Positions 53,611-62,398 of a stretch of 64,000 bases of DNA are shown here, piece by piece. The notes under the pieces were generated by a model. That model was not told the origin of the DNA. It was given only the letters and a program-made list of their open reading frames with translations, and ran no database searches. Each line of letters starts with the position of its first letter. Within the stretch, counting starts at the first letter, position 1. Source of the DNA: VGRW01 sp031396695 (GTDB lineage: Bacteria > Myxococcota_A > UBA9160 > SZUA-336); the NCBI GenBank assembly GCA_031396695.1, contig JANNLG010000171.1:9123-73122 (forward strand), read 5' to 3'. Both the position numbers and the translations under genes were made by a program.

Positions 53611-55575
53611 ATGAGCTCGACCGAACTCACCCCGAACGATTCGGGGACGGACCTCGACCTGTGGGGTCAACTGCGCGTGGTGCGGCGCTGCCTGCCGCTC
53701 CTGCGCGGCGTGCGCCGACACCTCGTGGTGTTGCTTCTCTCGATGGCCGCGCTCGCGCTCGTCGGCTTCGCGAGCTTCCTGGTCTACGCGCCCGCGCTCT
53801 GGAACGGCGCGTTGCAGGGCCAGCCGATCTCGGAGCTCGCCGCGCGCGCGGTCGGCATGGCGCCCGAGCGGGTCGCGCACGTGGAGGCGCTTGACGCTCC
53901 GCTGCGCCGCGCGCTCGCGGAGCGCCTCACCTGGATGCTCGCCGGACTCAGCGTCTCGATCGCCGCGGGGATCATGGCGGTCGGCTACTACGGCATCTGG
54001 ATCCTGCAGCGCGTGAACCAATCGCTGCGGCTGCAGCTGGTCGATCGCCTGCAGACGCTCTCGCTGCGCTTCCACGATCAGAGCCGCGTGGGCGACGCGA
54101 TCTACCGCACCTATCAGGACAGCGCGATGGTCACGCAGGTCGTCCAGTCGTACATCATCGCGCCGATCGCCGGCGCCACGCAGGCGGTCACGCTGACGCT
54201 CGTGCTGGTCGCGTTCTCGCCCGCGCTCGCGCTGGCGCTCGCCGCGACCTGGCTGCCGCTGCTCGCGCTCGGGCTGTGGTTCTCGAAGCGCCTGCGCGCG
54301 CGCTTCCGCGTCGCACGCGAGACCAACAGCGGGCTGACCTCGCGGATCCAGGAGAGCCTCGCCGGAGTGCGCGTGATCAAGGCGTACGGGCTCGAGGGCT
54401 TCGAGCAGGCGCGCTTCGAGAGCGCCTCGCACGCCGCGTTCGCGGGGGCGCGCGCGGCCCGCAGCCAGCTCGCGACTTTCGGCGTGCTCGTGTTCTGGGT
54501 GATCGGCGCGTCGACGCTCGCGGCCAGCGTGCTCGCCACGCTCGCGACGCGCGCCGAGTCGCCGCTCTGGATCGCGAGCCTGGTGGCTTCGCGCGGGCCG
54601 GAGTTCGCGCAGGCCTGGCTCGCGAGCGCGGGCATCGGCCTGTGGACGCTCGGCCTGTACAACGCCTGGAAAGGCATGTTCGCGTCGGGCGCAGGCAGCA
54701 TCGTCGGGATCTTCCGCACCTGGGGCCGCGCGCAGGACATCGCCGTCGGGCTCGATCGCGTGTTCGAGCTGCTCGATACCGAGCCCGAGGTGCAGGACGC
54801 GCCGGATGCGATCGCGCTCGCGCCGCTGCGCGATCGGATCGCGTTCAAGGACGTGAGCTTCGCGTACCAGACGGAGCGGCCGGCACTGGTCGGTGTCAGC
54901 TTCGAAGCCAGAATCAGCGCGATCACCGCGCTGGTCGGTCCGACCGGCTCCGGCAAGAGCTCGCTGATGGCGCTCCTGCTGCGGCTCTACGATCCCGACT
55001 CGGGCAGCATCGAGTTCGACGGCGTCGACCTGCGCCGGCTGCGCGTTGCCGACCTGCGCGGAGCGATCGCGATCGCGCTGCAGGAGAACGTGCTGTTCGC
55101 CGCCAGCGTGCGCGAGAACATCCGCTACGCGGTGCCCGACGCGGACGATGCCGCAGTGCGCGAGGCCGCGCGTGTCGCCTGCGCCGACGAATTCATCACC
55201 GCGCTCCCGCAGGGCTACGACAGCATGCTCGGCGAGCGTGGCGCGAAGCTCTCGACGGGCCAGCGGCAGCGCATCACGATCGCGCGCGCGATCCTGAAGA
55301 ACTCGGCCATCCTCGTGCTCGACGAGCCCACGGCTTCGCTCGACGCCGAGACCGAGCACCGCCTGGTGCGCAATCTCGCCGCTTGGGGCGCGGGCCGCTG
55401 CGTCTTCCTGATCACCCATCGACTTTCGACGATTCGCATGGCGGATCAGATCGTCTACCTCGACGCGGGCCGGATCGTCGAGTCCGGGCAGCACGACGCG
55501 CTGATGGCGCGAAGCGACGGCGCCTACCGCGCCTTGGTCGAGACCGAGCGCATCGACTCGCGAGTCGCGCCGTGA
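53611..55575 (+). CDS. ABC transporter transmembrane/ATP-binding protein (exporter half 1)
   Basis: A 654-residue type IV ABC exporter subunit: six helices in residues 1-385 and a nucleotide-binding domain from about 415. Walker A is GPTGSGKSS near residue 445, then Q-loop ALQENVLFAASVREN, signature LSTGQRQR, Walker B ILVLDEPTASLD and the H-loop LITHRLST. All catalytic residues are canonical. There is a long non-conserved insertion between helices 1 and 2 (PISELAARAVGMAPERVAHVE). GTGA overlap with the next gene indicates a heterodimer. Cargo could be a lipid, peptide or drug. Confidence 0.93.
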   Translation: MSSTELTPNDSGTDLDLWGQLRVVRRCLPLLRGVRRHLVVLLLSMAALALVGFASFLVYAPALWNGALQGQPISELAARAVGMAPERVAHVEALDAPLRRALAERLTWMLAGLSVSIAAGIMAVGYYGIWILQRVNQSLRLQLVDRLQTLSLRFHDQSRVGDAIYRTYQDSAMVTQVVQSYIIAPIAGATQAVTLTLVLVAFSPALALALAATWLPLLALGLWFSKRLRARFRVARETNSGLTSRIQESLAGVRVIKAYGLEGFEQARFESASHAAFAGARAARSQLATFGVLVFWVIGASTLAASVLATLATRAESPLWIASLVASRGPEFAQAWLASAGIGLWTLGLYNAWKGMFASGAGSIVGIFRTWGRAQDIAVGLDRVFELLDTEPEVQDAPDAIALAPLRDRIAFKDVSFAYQTERPALVGVSFEARISAITALVGPTGSGKSSLMALLLRLYDPDSGSIEFDGVDLRRLRVADLRGAIAIALQENVLFAASVRENIRYAVPDADDAAVREAARVACADEFITALPQGYDSMLGERGAKLSTGQRQRITIARAILKNSAILVLDEPTASLDAETEHRLVRNLAAWGAGRCVFLITHRLSTIRMADQIVYLDAGRIVESGQHDALMARSDGAYRALVETERIDSRVAP

Positions 55576-57533
55576 GCGGACCCGTCGAGCCGGTCGCGCG
55601 CTCTTCGGTCGAAACGCTGGCGAGCTTCGCGCGCGCGCTGCGCTACGCCGCGCCGCTGCGCGGACGCTTCGCGGCGAAGATCGGACTCACGGCGCTCTCG
55701 CTCGTGCCGATGCTGGTCCTGCCCGTGCCGATCAAGCTGTTGATCGATCACGTGATCGGAGATCTCTCGATCGCCGATCGGATCCACTCGTATCCCATGC
55801 TCGCCCGGCCGTTCGTGCGCCTGCTCGAGCACGCCGACTACACGGAGATCCTCGCCTGGACGATCGGCGCGCAGGCGCTGCTCCTGATCCTGATCGGGCA
55901 GATCGGCTCCGACGGCGGCGAGCGCGACCGCACCGACGCCTGGCTCGCGTCGGGCGTCGACGCCGCGACCGCGACCGAGAACGCGGCGAACGCGGGCTTC
56001 AGCTTCGCGGGCGGACTGTTCGGGCTGTTCGATTTCCGCTGGACGCTGCGGCTCACGCAGGACCTGAACCACCACTACCGAGCGAGGCTCTTCGAGCGCA
56101 TCCAGAGTCTGCCGCTGCATCTGTTCGACGACGCGCGCATCGGCGACGCGGTCTACCGCCTGATGTACGACACGCCGGCCATCACGCAGACTTGCTACCG
56201 GATCATCCTGGTGCCGACGCTCGTGCCGTTCGCGATCGCGGCCTACGCGTTCACGATCTGGGACAGCTTCGGCCAGTCGCGGCTCGCGCTGGCGGCGATC
56301 GCGTTCGCGCCGCTCGCGTTCATCGCGACGTGGCCGTTCGCGCGGCTCGTGCGCCGACAGGGCGGGCGCAGCCGCGCGGCCGGGTCCGTGTCCACGACCT
56401 CGCTCGAGGAAGGCGTCGCGAACATCTTGGCGGTGCAGACGCAGGGCGGCGAGGGCCGCGAACGCGCGCGCTTCGATCGCGACAGCGCGCGCTCGTTCGC
56501 GCAACACCGCGGCGTGATGGCGCTCGGGATGATCGCGATCCTGGTCGCTTTCGTGCCCGGCATCGCGCTGCTGCGCTGGGTGTTTCTCGAGATCGTGGAA
56601 TTGGTGATCTCGGGCGCGATCAGCCTGGGCGACTTCTCTGTGCTCTTCACCTATTTCATCCAGATCGGCGTCTTCGCGGTGATGTTCGGATCGCTCTGGT
56701 TCACGCTGCAGACTTCGGCGCCGGGCCTGGAGCGCGTGTTCTTCCTGATGGATCTCGAGCCCGAGCGCGACCCCCCCGGCGCGCGCGAGCTGCCACGCGC
56801 CACGCGCAGCCTGGCGTTCGAGGACGTCGACTTCGCCTGGCCCGACGGCACGCCCGCGCTGCGCGGCGTGTCGTTCGAGGCGACACTCGGTCGCGTCACC
56901 GCGATCGTCGGCCCGGCGGGCGCGGGCAAGACCACGCTGATCTACCACGTGCCGCGTTTCCTGCAGCCGACGCGCGGCCGGGTTCGCGTCGACGGCGTCG
57001 ATCTCGCCGGCGTCACGCGCGATTCGCTGCGCGCGCAGATCGCGTTCATCTTCCAGGAGAGCGCGCTCTTCGACGGAACGATCGAGGAGAACCTGCGGCT
57101 CGCGAACCCGAACGCCTCCGAGCTCGAGCTGCGCCGCGCTGTGCAGATCTCCGGCGCGGACGAATTCGTGCGCCGTCTACCCGATGGCCTCGCGACGCGG
57201 CTCGGCCGCGCAGGCGCCGGGCTTTCGGTCGGCCAGAAGCAGCGCCTCGCGATCGCGCGAGGCCTGCTGCGAGACGCGCCCATCCTGATCCTGGACGAGC
57301 CGACCTCCGCGCTCGATCCCGACACCGAACGGCGTCTGCTCGCGAGCTTGCGCGAAGCCGCGCGCGAGCGCATCGTGCTGGTGGTCGCGCACCGGCTCTC
57401 GACCGTGCGCGCAGCCGACCAGATCCTGTTCCTGCGCGACGGCGCGATCGTCGAGCGCGGCACCCACGACGAGCTGATCGCCATCCCCGGAGGCGCCTAC
57501 CGCCGCTACGCGGAACTGCAGTCCGCTGGCTGA
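55572..57533 (+). CDS. ABC transporter transmembrane/ATP-binding protein (exporter half 2)
   Basis: A 653-residue partner of the preceding protein. The transmembrane part has an extra loop near residues 110-140 (IGSDGGERDRTDAWLASG); the nucleotide-binding domain has Walker A GPAGAGKTT near 447, FIFQESALFDGTIEENL, signature LSVGQKQRLAIARG, Walker B ILILDEPTSALD and VVAHRLST. The two ATP sites look equally intact, so the exporter is not of the degenerate-site type. GTG 55572 overlaps the upstream stop. The convergent MaoC gene ends 53 bases downstream. Confidence 0.93.
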   Translation: MSGPVEPVARSSVETLASFARALRYAAPLRGRFAAKIGLTALSLVPMLVLPVPIKLLIDHVIGDLSIADRIHSYPMLARPFVRLLEHADYTEILAWTIGAQALLLILIGQIGSDGGERDRTDAWLASGVDAATATENAANAGFSFAGGLFGLFDFRWTLRLTQDLNHHYRARLFERIQSLPLHLFDDARIGDAVYRLMYDTPAITQTCYRIILVPTLVPFAIAAYAFTIWDSFGQSRLALAAIAFAPLAFIATWPFARLVRRQGGRSRAAGSVSTTSLEEGVANILAVQTQGGEGRERARFDRDSARSFAQHRGVMALGMIAILVAFVPGIALLRWVFLEIVELVISGAISLGDFSVLFTYFIQIGVFAVMFGSLWFTLQTSAPGLERVFFLMDLEPERDPPGARELPRATRSLAFEDVDFAWPDGTPALRGVSFEATLGRVTAIVGPAGAGKTTLIYHVPRFLQPTRGRVRVDGVDLAGVTRDSLRAQIAFIFQESALFDGTIEENLRLANPNASELELRRAVQISGADEFVRRLPDGLATRLGRAGAGLSVGQKQRLAIARGLLRDAPILILDEPTSALDPDTERRLLASLREAARERIVLVVAHRLSTVRAADQILFLRDGAIVERGTHDELIAIPGGAYRRYAELQSAG

Positions 57534-57586
57534 ATCCGGCGAGACATTGGAACGGGAGGGCCGGACGCGAAGCCGAGCGAAGTCAA

Positions 57587-58645
57587 TCAGGCGTAGCGCG
57601 AGCGCCGCTTCACCGCAAGCGCGCGCTCGAGGTAGAAGATCTCGACGCGCTTCTCGTCGCCGGGGCCGTGCTCGAACTTGTGGCCGCGCAGGATCACGTC
57701 GAGACGGCCGAGATCGGGGCGGCCCTGCAGGTCGCTCTTCGCCGCGATCTCCGTCGACGCGAACACCGTGTCGCCCGAGAAGATCGGCGCGGTGTGGCGG
57801 CCGGTCTTGTAGACGATGTCGCCCAGACTGTTGTCCGAGATGTCGGGGCTCGAGAGTCCCAAGCAGAGCGTGAAGGGAATGCCGCCGAACACGACCAGCT
57901 TGCCGCCCAGGTAGCGGCTCGGATCGCGGTCGATCATGGTCTGGTTGCAGTGCACCTGCGAGGTGTTGTCGAGCATGCCGGTCAAAAAGATGTGCTCGTC
58001 GGTCATCACGCGGCCGCGCGAGTGCTCGATCGTGTCGCCGGGCTTGAAATCCTCGAAGTAGGTGTCGGCGTTCGAGAGGTGCGCGAGCTCGGCGTAGCCG
58101 GCGTTCGAGTCGTAGGCGGGCAGCTCGAGCGCGACGTCCACCTGCGCAGCGGGCACGTCGCCGAGATCGAGCAAGGCGTTCGCCTCGTGTCGGAACACCT
58201 GCACCTTGCGCTGGTAGGCGAGCACGATCTCGCCGGTCTGCTTGCGCGCGACGCTCTGCACGTGCACGACGCCGAGCTCGGGCCGGCTCGCCGAACTTTT
58301 CACGCCCAGCACCGTCGTCTCGGTCTCGATCGTGTCGCCGACGAAGACCGGCGCGCCGAAGCGCATGTCGATGTACTCGAGGTTCGCGCGCGCGTTCTCG
58401 GAGATGTCCTCGACGGTCTGGCTGAACGCGACCGCCATCACCAGGCCGGGCGGAATCGGCAGCGCGGCGTAGCCGTAGGCGCGCGCGTAGCGCAGGTTCT
58501 TGTGCAGCGGGTTGGCGGTGAACGAGAAGTCGGTGAAGTGCGCGGTGAGACCCTCGGTGACCGTGCGCCCGCCCTTGTGGCGGAACAGCTGCCCCAGACG
58601 GAAGTCCTCGAGGAAGTTGCCGGTCTTCTTGCGAATCAGTGCCAA
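57587..58645 (-). CDS. MaoC-family dehydratase with two hot-dog domains
   Basis: A 352-residue double-hot-dog hydratase. The first domain (residues 10-165: GNFLEDFRLGQLFRHKGGRTVTEG, FTDFSFTANPLH) and the second (185-345: YFEDFKPGDTIEHSRGRVMTDE, NTSQVHCNQ, GHKFEHGPGDEKRVEIFYLERAL) resemble mesaconyl-CoA hydratase-type proteins, which hydrate C4/C5 enoyl-CoA intermediates. The catalytic Asp/His pair is best seen in the first domain (DFSFTANPLH). ATG 58645 follows a GGAGG Shine-Dalgarno. FolC lies 30 bases upstream on the same strand. Whether it serves the ethylmalonyl-CoA or another pathway cannot be told. Confidence 0.86.
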   Translation of the reverse strand: MALIRKKTGNFLEDFRLGQLFRHKGGRTVTEGLTAHFTDFSFTANPLHKNLRYARAYGYAALPIPPGLVMAVAFSQTVEDISENARANLEYIDMRFGAPVFVGDTIETETTVLGVKSSASRPELGVVHVQSVARKQTGEIVLAYQRKVQVFRHEANALLDLGDVPAAQVDVALELPAYDSNAGYAELAHLSNADTYFEDFKPGDTIEHSRGRVMTDEHIFLTGMLDNTSQVHCNQTMIDRDPSRYLGGKLVVFGGIPFTLCLGLSSPDISDNSLGDIVYKTGRHTAPIFSGDTVFASTEIAAKSDLQGRPDLGRLDVILRGHKFEHGPGDEKRVEIFYLERALAVKRRSRYA

Positions 58646-58675
58646 AGGGGGGTCCTCCTGCCGCGCGGCCGGAGT

Positions 58676-59971
58676 CTAGAACTGCCCTCGTCGAGCGAGC
58701 AAGTGCGGGCGCAGAGCGCCGGCGAGGAAGATCGAGCCGGCGATCACGATGCCGCCGTCGGAGCCGGAGCGGCGCCGTGCGAGCTCGAGCGCGCGCAGGG
58801 GATCACGCTCGACCTCGACGTCGGGAATCCCGGCCGCCCAGGCGAGCGCGGCCAGCTCGTCGGGATCGAGCGAGCGCTGCGGCTCCACCGCCGTGGCGAC
58901 ACAGAGCCGCGTCACGTCGCTGAGCTCGGCGACGATGCCCGCGGCGTCCTTGTCGCGCGAGACGGAGAGCAGCAGCGCGAAGCGCCGACCGGGCCAGAGC
59001 GTTTCGAGCGTGCGCCGCAGCGCGCGCGCCGAGTCGGGCGTGTGGGCGCTGTCGAGGATCACGTCGCCGATCCGCTCCAGCCGCGCGGGCAGCTCGAGCG
59101 TCTCGAGCGACGCGAGCTCCTTGGCCGTGAGCGCCCGCTCCAGGAAGCGCTCGGCCGCGTGCACCGCGAGCGCCAGGTTCACGGCCTGGTGCGCACCCAG
59201 CACGCGGCTCGAAACGGCGCGGCCGTCCTCGAGCCGGAAGGCGAGGCCCGACGCCGAGCTGTGTAGATCGGACACCTCGACGCCTTCGAGCGCGGCGCCG
59301 ACCGCGATGCTCTGGGCTGCGATGGCGCCCCACGCCTCGGGATCGAGCTCGCCGTGCAGCGCCGGCACGCCGGCCCGCAGGATGCCGGCCTTCTCGCGCG
59401 CGATCAGCTCGAGCGTGCCGCCGAGCTTGTCGGTGTGCTCGAGCTGGATCGTGGTCACGACCGAGACTCGCGACTCGACGACGTTGGTCGAGTCGAGCCG
59501 GCCGCCGAGCCCGACTTCGATCGCGGCCACGTCGACACCGGCCTTGCGGAACAGCGCGAGCGCGAGCGCGGTCGAGACGTCGAAGAAGCTCGGACACAGA
59601 TCCGGGTCCAGCCGCAGGCGCTCGATCGGGGCTTGCATCGCGCGCAGCTCCGCTACCAGAGCGTCCTCGGCGACGAGCTCGCCGTCGATGCGGAAGCGCT
59701 CGCGCCAGCTCACCAAGTGCGGCGAGGTGTAGGTGCCGACGCGCAGACCGGCCGCGCGCAGGAGACACTCGGTCGCGAGCGTGACCGTTCCCTTCCCCTT
59801 CGAGCCCGCCACGTGCACGCACGGCAGACCTCGCTCGGGGCTGCCGATCGCTTCGAGCAGCGCGCGGATCGGCGCGAGCGCGAGTCGCTCGTAGTCGAAC
59901 TGCGTCTTCTTCTCGCGGTTGATCAGTTGGTCGAGATAGCGCTCCGCGTCGCGCAGCGTCTGGAGCTCCAT
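58676..59971 (-). CDS. folC: Folylpolyglutamate synthase / dihydrofolate synthase
   Basis: A 431-residue Mur-ligase-fold enzyme that adds glutamate to dihydropteroate and folates. P-loop VHVAGSKGKGTVTLATE, the YTSPHLVSWRERFRIDGE omega-loop segment, SFFDVSTALALALFRKAG, VGLGGRLDSTNVV, LEHTDKLGGTLELIAREKAGI and the C-terminal domain SAHTPDSARAL are all in order. It is of normal length. ATG 59971 lies only 18 bases from the divergent kinase start at 59990, so both messages must have very short leaders. Confidence 0.95.
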   Translation of the reverse strand: MELQTLRDAERYLDQLINREKKTQFDYERLALAPIRALLEAIGSPERGLPCVHVAGSKGKGTVTLATECLLRAAGLRVGTYTSPHLVSWRERFRIDGELVAEDALVAELRAMQAPIERLRLDPDLCPSFFDVSTALALALFRKAGVDVAAIEVGLGGRLDSTNVVESRVSVVTTIQLEHTDKLGGTLELIAREKAGILRAGVPALHGELDPEAWGAIAAQSIAVGAALEGVEVSDLHSSASGLAFRLEDGRAVSSRVLGAHQAVNLALAVHAAERFLERALTAKELASLETLELPARLERIGDVILDSAHTPDSARALRRTLETLWPGRRFALLLSVSRDKDAAGIVAELSDVTRLCVATAVEPQRSLDPDELAALAWAAGIPDVEVERDPLRALELARRRSGSDGGIVIAGSIFLAGALRPHLLARRGQF

Positions 59972-59989
59972 CTTTGCTAGCCTGACTCC

Positions 59990-61129
59990 GTGATGCCGCG
60001 CTCCGGAACGAGCGTCCGTTGGTGGGTGTACGGTTCACCGACGCCGAAGCTCGACGCCCTCCTCGCGGATCCCGAGGCCGTCCTCGCGGGTCCCGGGATT
60101 CTTGCCCGCGAGCTGACCGGCCGCAAACGCTTCTTCCGCGTCGACGCGGGCCCGGCCGAGCCGGCCCTGTACGTGAAGGTCTTCGCGCTGCCGCCCGGCG
60201 CGAAGCGCCTGCGGTACTTTTTGCGCCGCTCGAAGGCGCGCATGGAGCACGCGATCGCCACGCGCCTCGAGCGGCTCGGCTTCGAAGTCGCCGCGCCGAT
60301 CGCGGTCGGCGAGCAGCGGAGCAACGGCGTGCTCGAGAAGAGCTACTCGGTGATTCGCGAAATCGAAGCGCGCGATCTGGTGCGCGTGCTCGGCGACAAC
60401 ACGCTGCCGGGCGCCGAGCGCCGCGCGTTGCTCGAGCGCTTCGCGGCGCTCGCGCGAAGGCTTCACGACGCGGGCGTCGACCAGGACGACTTCGCGCCGA
60501 ACAACTTCTTGGCGCGGCCGGACGGCGCGTTCGTGCTGATCGACTTCGAGCGCTGCCGCGTGCGGCGGCGGCTCGGCCACGCGCGCTGGACGCAGCTTGC
60601 GAAGCTGCACCGCCGCGATCTGGGCGTCTCGCGCAGCGACCGGCTTCGCTTCCTGCGCTCTTACCTCGGCGCGGGCAGCGGCCGCGCCGAGCGGCGCGAA
60701 GCGTGGGAGCGGATCTGGCCCGAGTTCCGCCGCATCCGACGCCACGACGCGCGCCACGCGGAGGCCTCGGCGTTCCGCGAGGGGCGCAACCTCGCGCGCC
60801 AGGGCGACACGTGGGTGATGCGCGCGCGCGCGAGCGCGAAGACGATCGCGCTCGAGCTCGACGTCGAGACTGCACGCCGCTGCTGGCTCCGCGCACAGCA
60901 GCTCGAGCGGCTCGGCCTGCCCGCGTTGCGTCCGGTGCGGCTGGCGGGCGGCCGTGTCGAGCTGCTCGATCCCGGCTCGGCGCTGCCGCGCGCGCCCGCC
61001 AATCACGTGATCGGACGCTCGCTCGCGGCGCTCGCGCCGTGGGGACACTTCAACGCGCCGCCGCAGTGGCTCTTCACCGCGCACGGCGCGCTGCTGCGCA
61101 ACCCGCACGCGTTCGAGCTCGACCTCTGA
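59990..61129 (+). CDS. Lipopolysaccharide kinase InaA-like protein (Kdo/heptose kinase fold)
   Basis: A 379-residue eukaryotic-like small-molecule kinase. ATP-binding Lys is in ALYVKVFALPPGAK, then RLRYFLRRSKARMEHAIATR, the catalytic loop LHDAGVDQDDFAPNNFL (D-x4-N with an extra Asp pair) and the metal Asp in LIDFERCRVRRR. The C-terminal 130 residues have no named domain. It resembles kinases that phosphorylate Kdo or heptose in the LPS core. GTG 59990 or ATG 59993 start it; TAGCCT ends 6 bases before 59990, giving a leaderless message. Confidence 0.85.
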   Translation: MMPRSGTSVRWWVYGSPTPKLDALLADPEAVLAGPGILARELTGRKRFFRVDAGPAEPALYVKVFALPPGAKRLRYFLRRSKARMEHAIATRLERLGFEVAAPIAVGEQRSNGVLEKSYSVIREIEARDLVRVLGDNTLPGAERRALLERFAALARRLHDAGVDQDDFAPNNFLARPDGAFVLIDFERCRVRRRLGHARWTQLAKLHRRDLGVSRSDRLRFLRSYLGAGSGRAERREAWERIWPEFRRIRRHDARHAEASAFREGRNLARQGDTWVMRARASAKTIALELDVETARRCWLRAQQLERLGLPALRPVRLAGGRVELLDPGSALPRAPANHVIGRSLAALAPWGHFNAPPQWLFTAHGALLRNPHAFELDL

Positions 61130-61142
61130 CGAGCTTTGCTGA

Positions 61143-61463
61143 CTACTGCGCCATGTAGCGGTTCGACGCGCGGTACTTCGAGACCGCCTCGTCGTTGCTG
61201 TCGATCGCCGGGTAGAAGTAGCGGACCGCGTGTCCGCAGGTGCGGCAGATCTTGTAGCAGAACTTGAAACCGTCGATCTCGCGCGTGTTGCCCACCAGCT
61301 CGCGGTTCTCGTCCGTGCAGCACTCCGCCGGCAGCGGCGGCGAGATGATCCGGCGCGGGTAGTCATTGTCCGGCTTCTCGCTGGTCGAGTAGCGGATGAT
61401 GCTGCGCAGGTTCCGGTGCGGCTTCTGGTCCGCAGGCCGAAGGTTGCTTCCGATTCGCTTCAT
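61143..61463 (-). CDS. Small Cys-rich protein, unknown function
   Basis: A 106-residue basic protein. The N-terminal 55 residues are rich in Arg/Lys/Pro and look disordered (KPDNDYPRRIISPPLPAECC); the C-terminal half has five cysteines in a ribbon-like order (CC, then FKFCYKICRTCGHAVRYFYP), which could bind zinc or an Fe-S cluster. I do not recognise a family. ATG 61463 is the natural start; upstream in-frame codons are low complexity. It follows the NRDE gene by 13 bases on the same strand and may be its operon partner. The base composition is more AT-rich than its neighbours. Confidence 0.68.
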   Translation of the reverse strand: MKRIGSNLRPADQKPHRNLRSIIRYSTSEKPDNDYPRRIISPPLPAECCTDENRELVGNTREIDGFKFCYKICRTCGHAVRYFYPAIDSNDEAVSKYRASNRYMAQ

Positions 61464-61476
61464 GGTCAGTTGGCCC

Positions 61477-62232
61477 TCACGTGACGGCCTGCGGGAGGTC
61501 ATCCAGCAGGCGGCTGAAATCGTCGTACTTGGTTTCGCAGGGTGCCCCGGCGGCGTAGCGCCAGGTCCGCTTGCCCGGCCCGACCGCGAGCACGGTGGAG
61601 GATCGAGTTCCGTACTCGACCGTATGGACGCAGGGATTCTCGAGCGAATTCGAGGGGTCCGGGTGCGCTCCGAGCACCTGCGCGAGGCCGGCGACCAGCA
61701 CCTCGAGACCACCGGCCGGGTCGAGCGTGCGCAGCATCTGCTCGATGCGGCGGACTTTCCGGGAGCTCGGGTCGTCGGCGTCGCGGTTGCAGACTACGTG
61801 GATGCCGGGCTCCAGCGGCCGGGTTTCCAGGCGGTCGCCGTGCAGACGCGCGAGCCAGGTCTCGCGACCATCGGCCGCGAGCAAGTTGAATGGAGACGTG
61901 CGCTGCTCGCAGACGCGCTCGAGCTCGTCGGCGGCCGCGGCGGCGGAGGGCTGACCCAGCGCGTCGACCACCAACAGCCCGCGCGAACGCGCGCTGCGAT
62001 CGCGCGCGGCGACCGGGCGGTTGGTGAGACCCACGAAGACGCCGTTCGAGTTCAAACCCATCCAGGTTCCGCCGGCCTCGAGGTCTTGGGGTGCAACGAA
62101 GGCCAGCTTTCCGTCTCCGGGCACGAACCGCGCCGGCGGTGCGGCGGGTCGTGCGAAAAACTCGTCTCGATTGGCCGCAACGACGACCGGAAACTCAGGT
62201 ACGACGCGGTCCAGAAGGATCAGCGTGCACAT
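61477..62232 (-). CDS. NRDE (TANGO2-like) family protein
   Basis: A 251-residue protein beginning MCTLILLDRVVPEFPVVVAANRDEFFARP, with Cys2 at the N-terminus and the NRDE motif that gives the family its name. GTWMGLNSNGVFVGLTNRPV and SRGLLVVDAL follow, then NAFNLLAAD-like (here SPFNLLAADGRETWLARLHGD). Cys2 would be the nucleophile if the initiator Met is removed, as in Ntn hydrolases; homologues have been linked to heme or lipid handling, but the reaction is not settled. ATG 62232 is upstream of the small Cys-rich gene. Confidence 0.9.
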   Translation of the reverse strand: MCTLILLDRVVPEFPVVVAANRDEFFARPAAPPARFVPGDGKLAFVAPQDLEAGGTWMGLNSNGVFVGLTNRPVAARDRSARSRGLLVVDALGQPSAAAAADELERVCEQRTSPFNLLAADGRETWLARLHGDRLETRPLEPGIHVVCNRDADDPSSRKVRRIEQMLRTLDPAGGLEVLVAGLAQVLGAHPDPSNSLENPCVHTVEYGTRSSTVLAVGPGKRTWRYAAGAPCETKYDDFSRLLDDLPQAVT

Positions 62233-62398
62233 GGATCCACGGTCCTTGGCCCAGCCCCGCCGCGCAACGGCACCGCTCGAAAGCGGGGATTCCGCGGAAC
62301 GGCCGCGGTGTTACGAGGGGCAAGTTATCACGCGTGGCGCGAGCGCTCAAGGCGCGCCCTACACCGAGGTGCAACGGGCCGCGAGATACCGGGCCGGA
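62233..62398. other. Intergenic region between patatin and NRDE genes
   Basis: It is 166 bases upstream of the NRDE gene on the minus strand. It must contain that gene's promoter, but I see no -35/-10 pair with good spacing, and no hairpin followed by a T-tract for the patatin gene. Confidence 0.35.
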
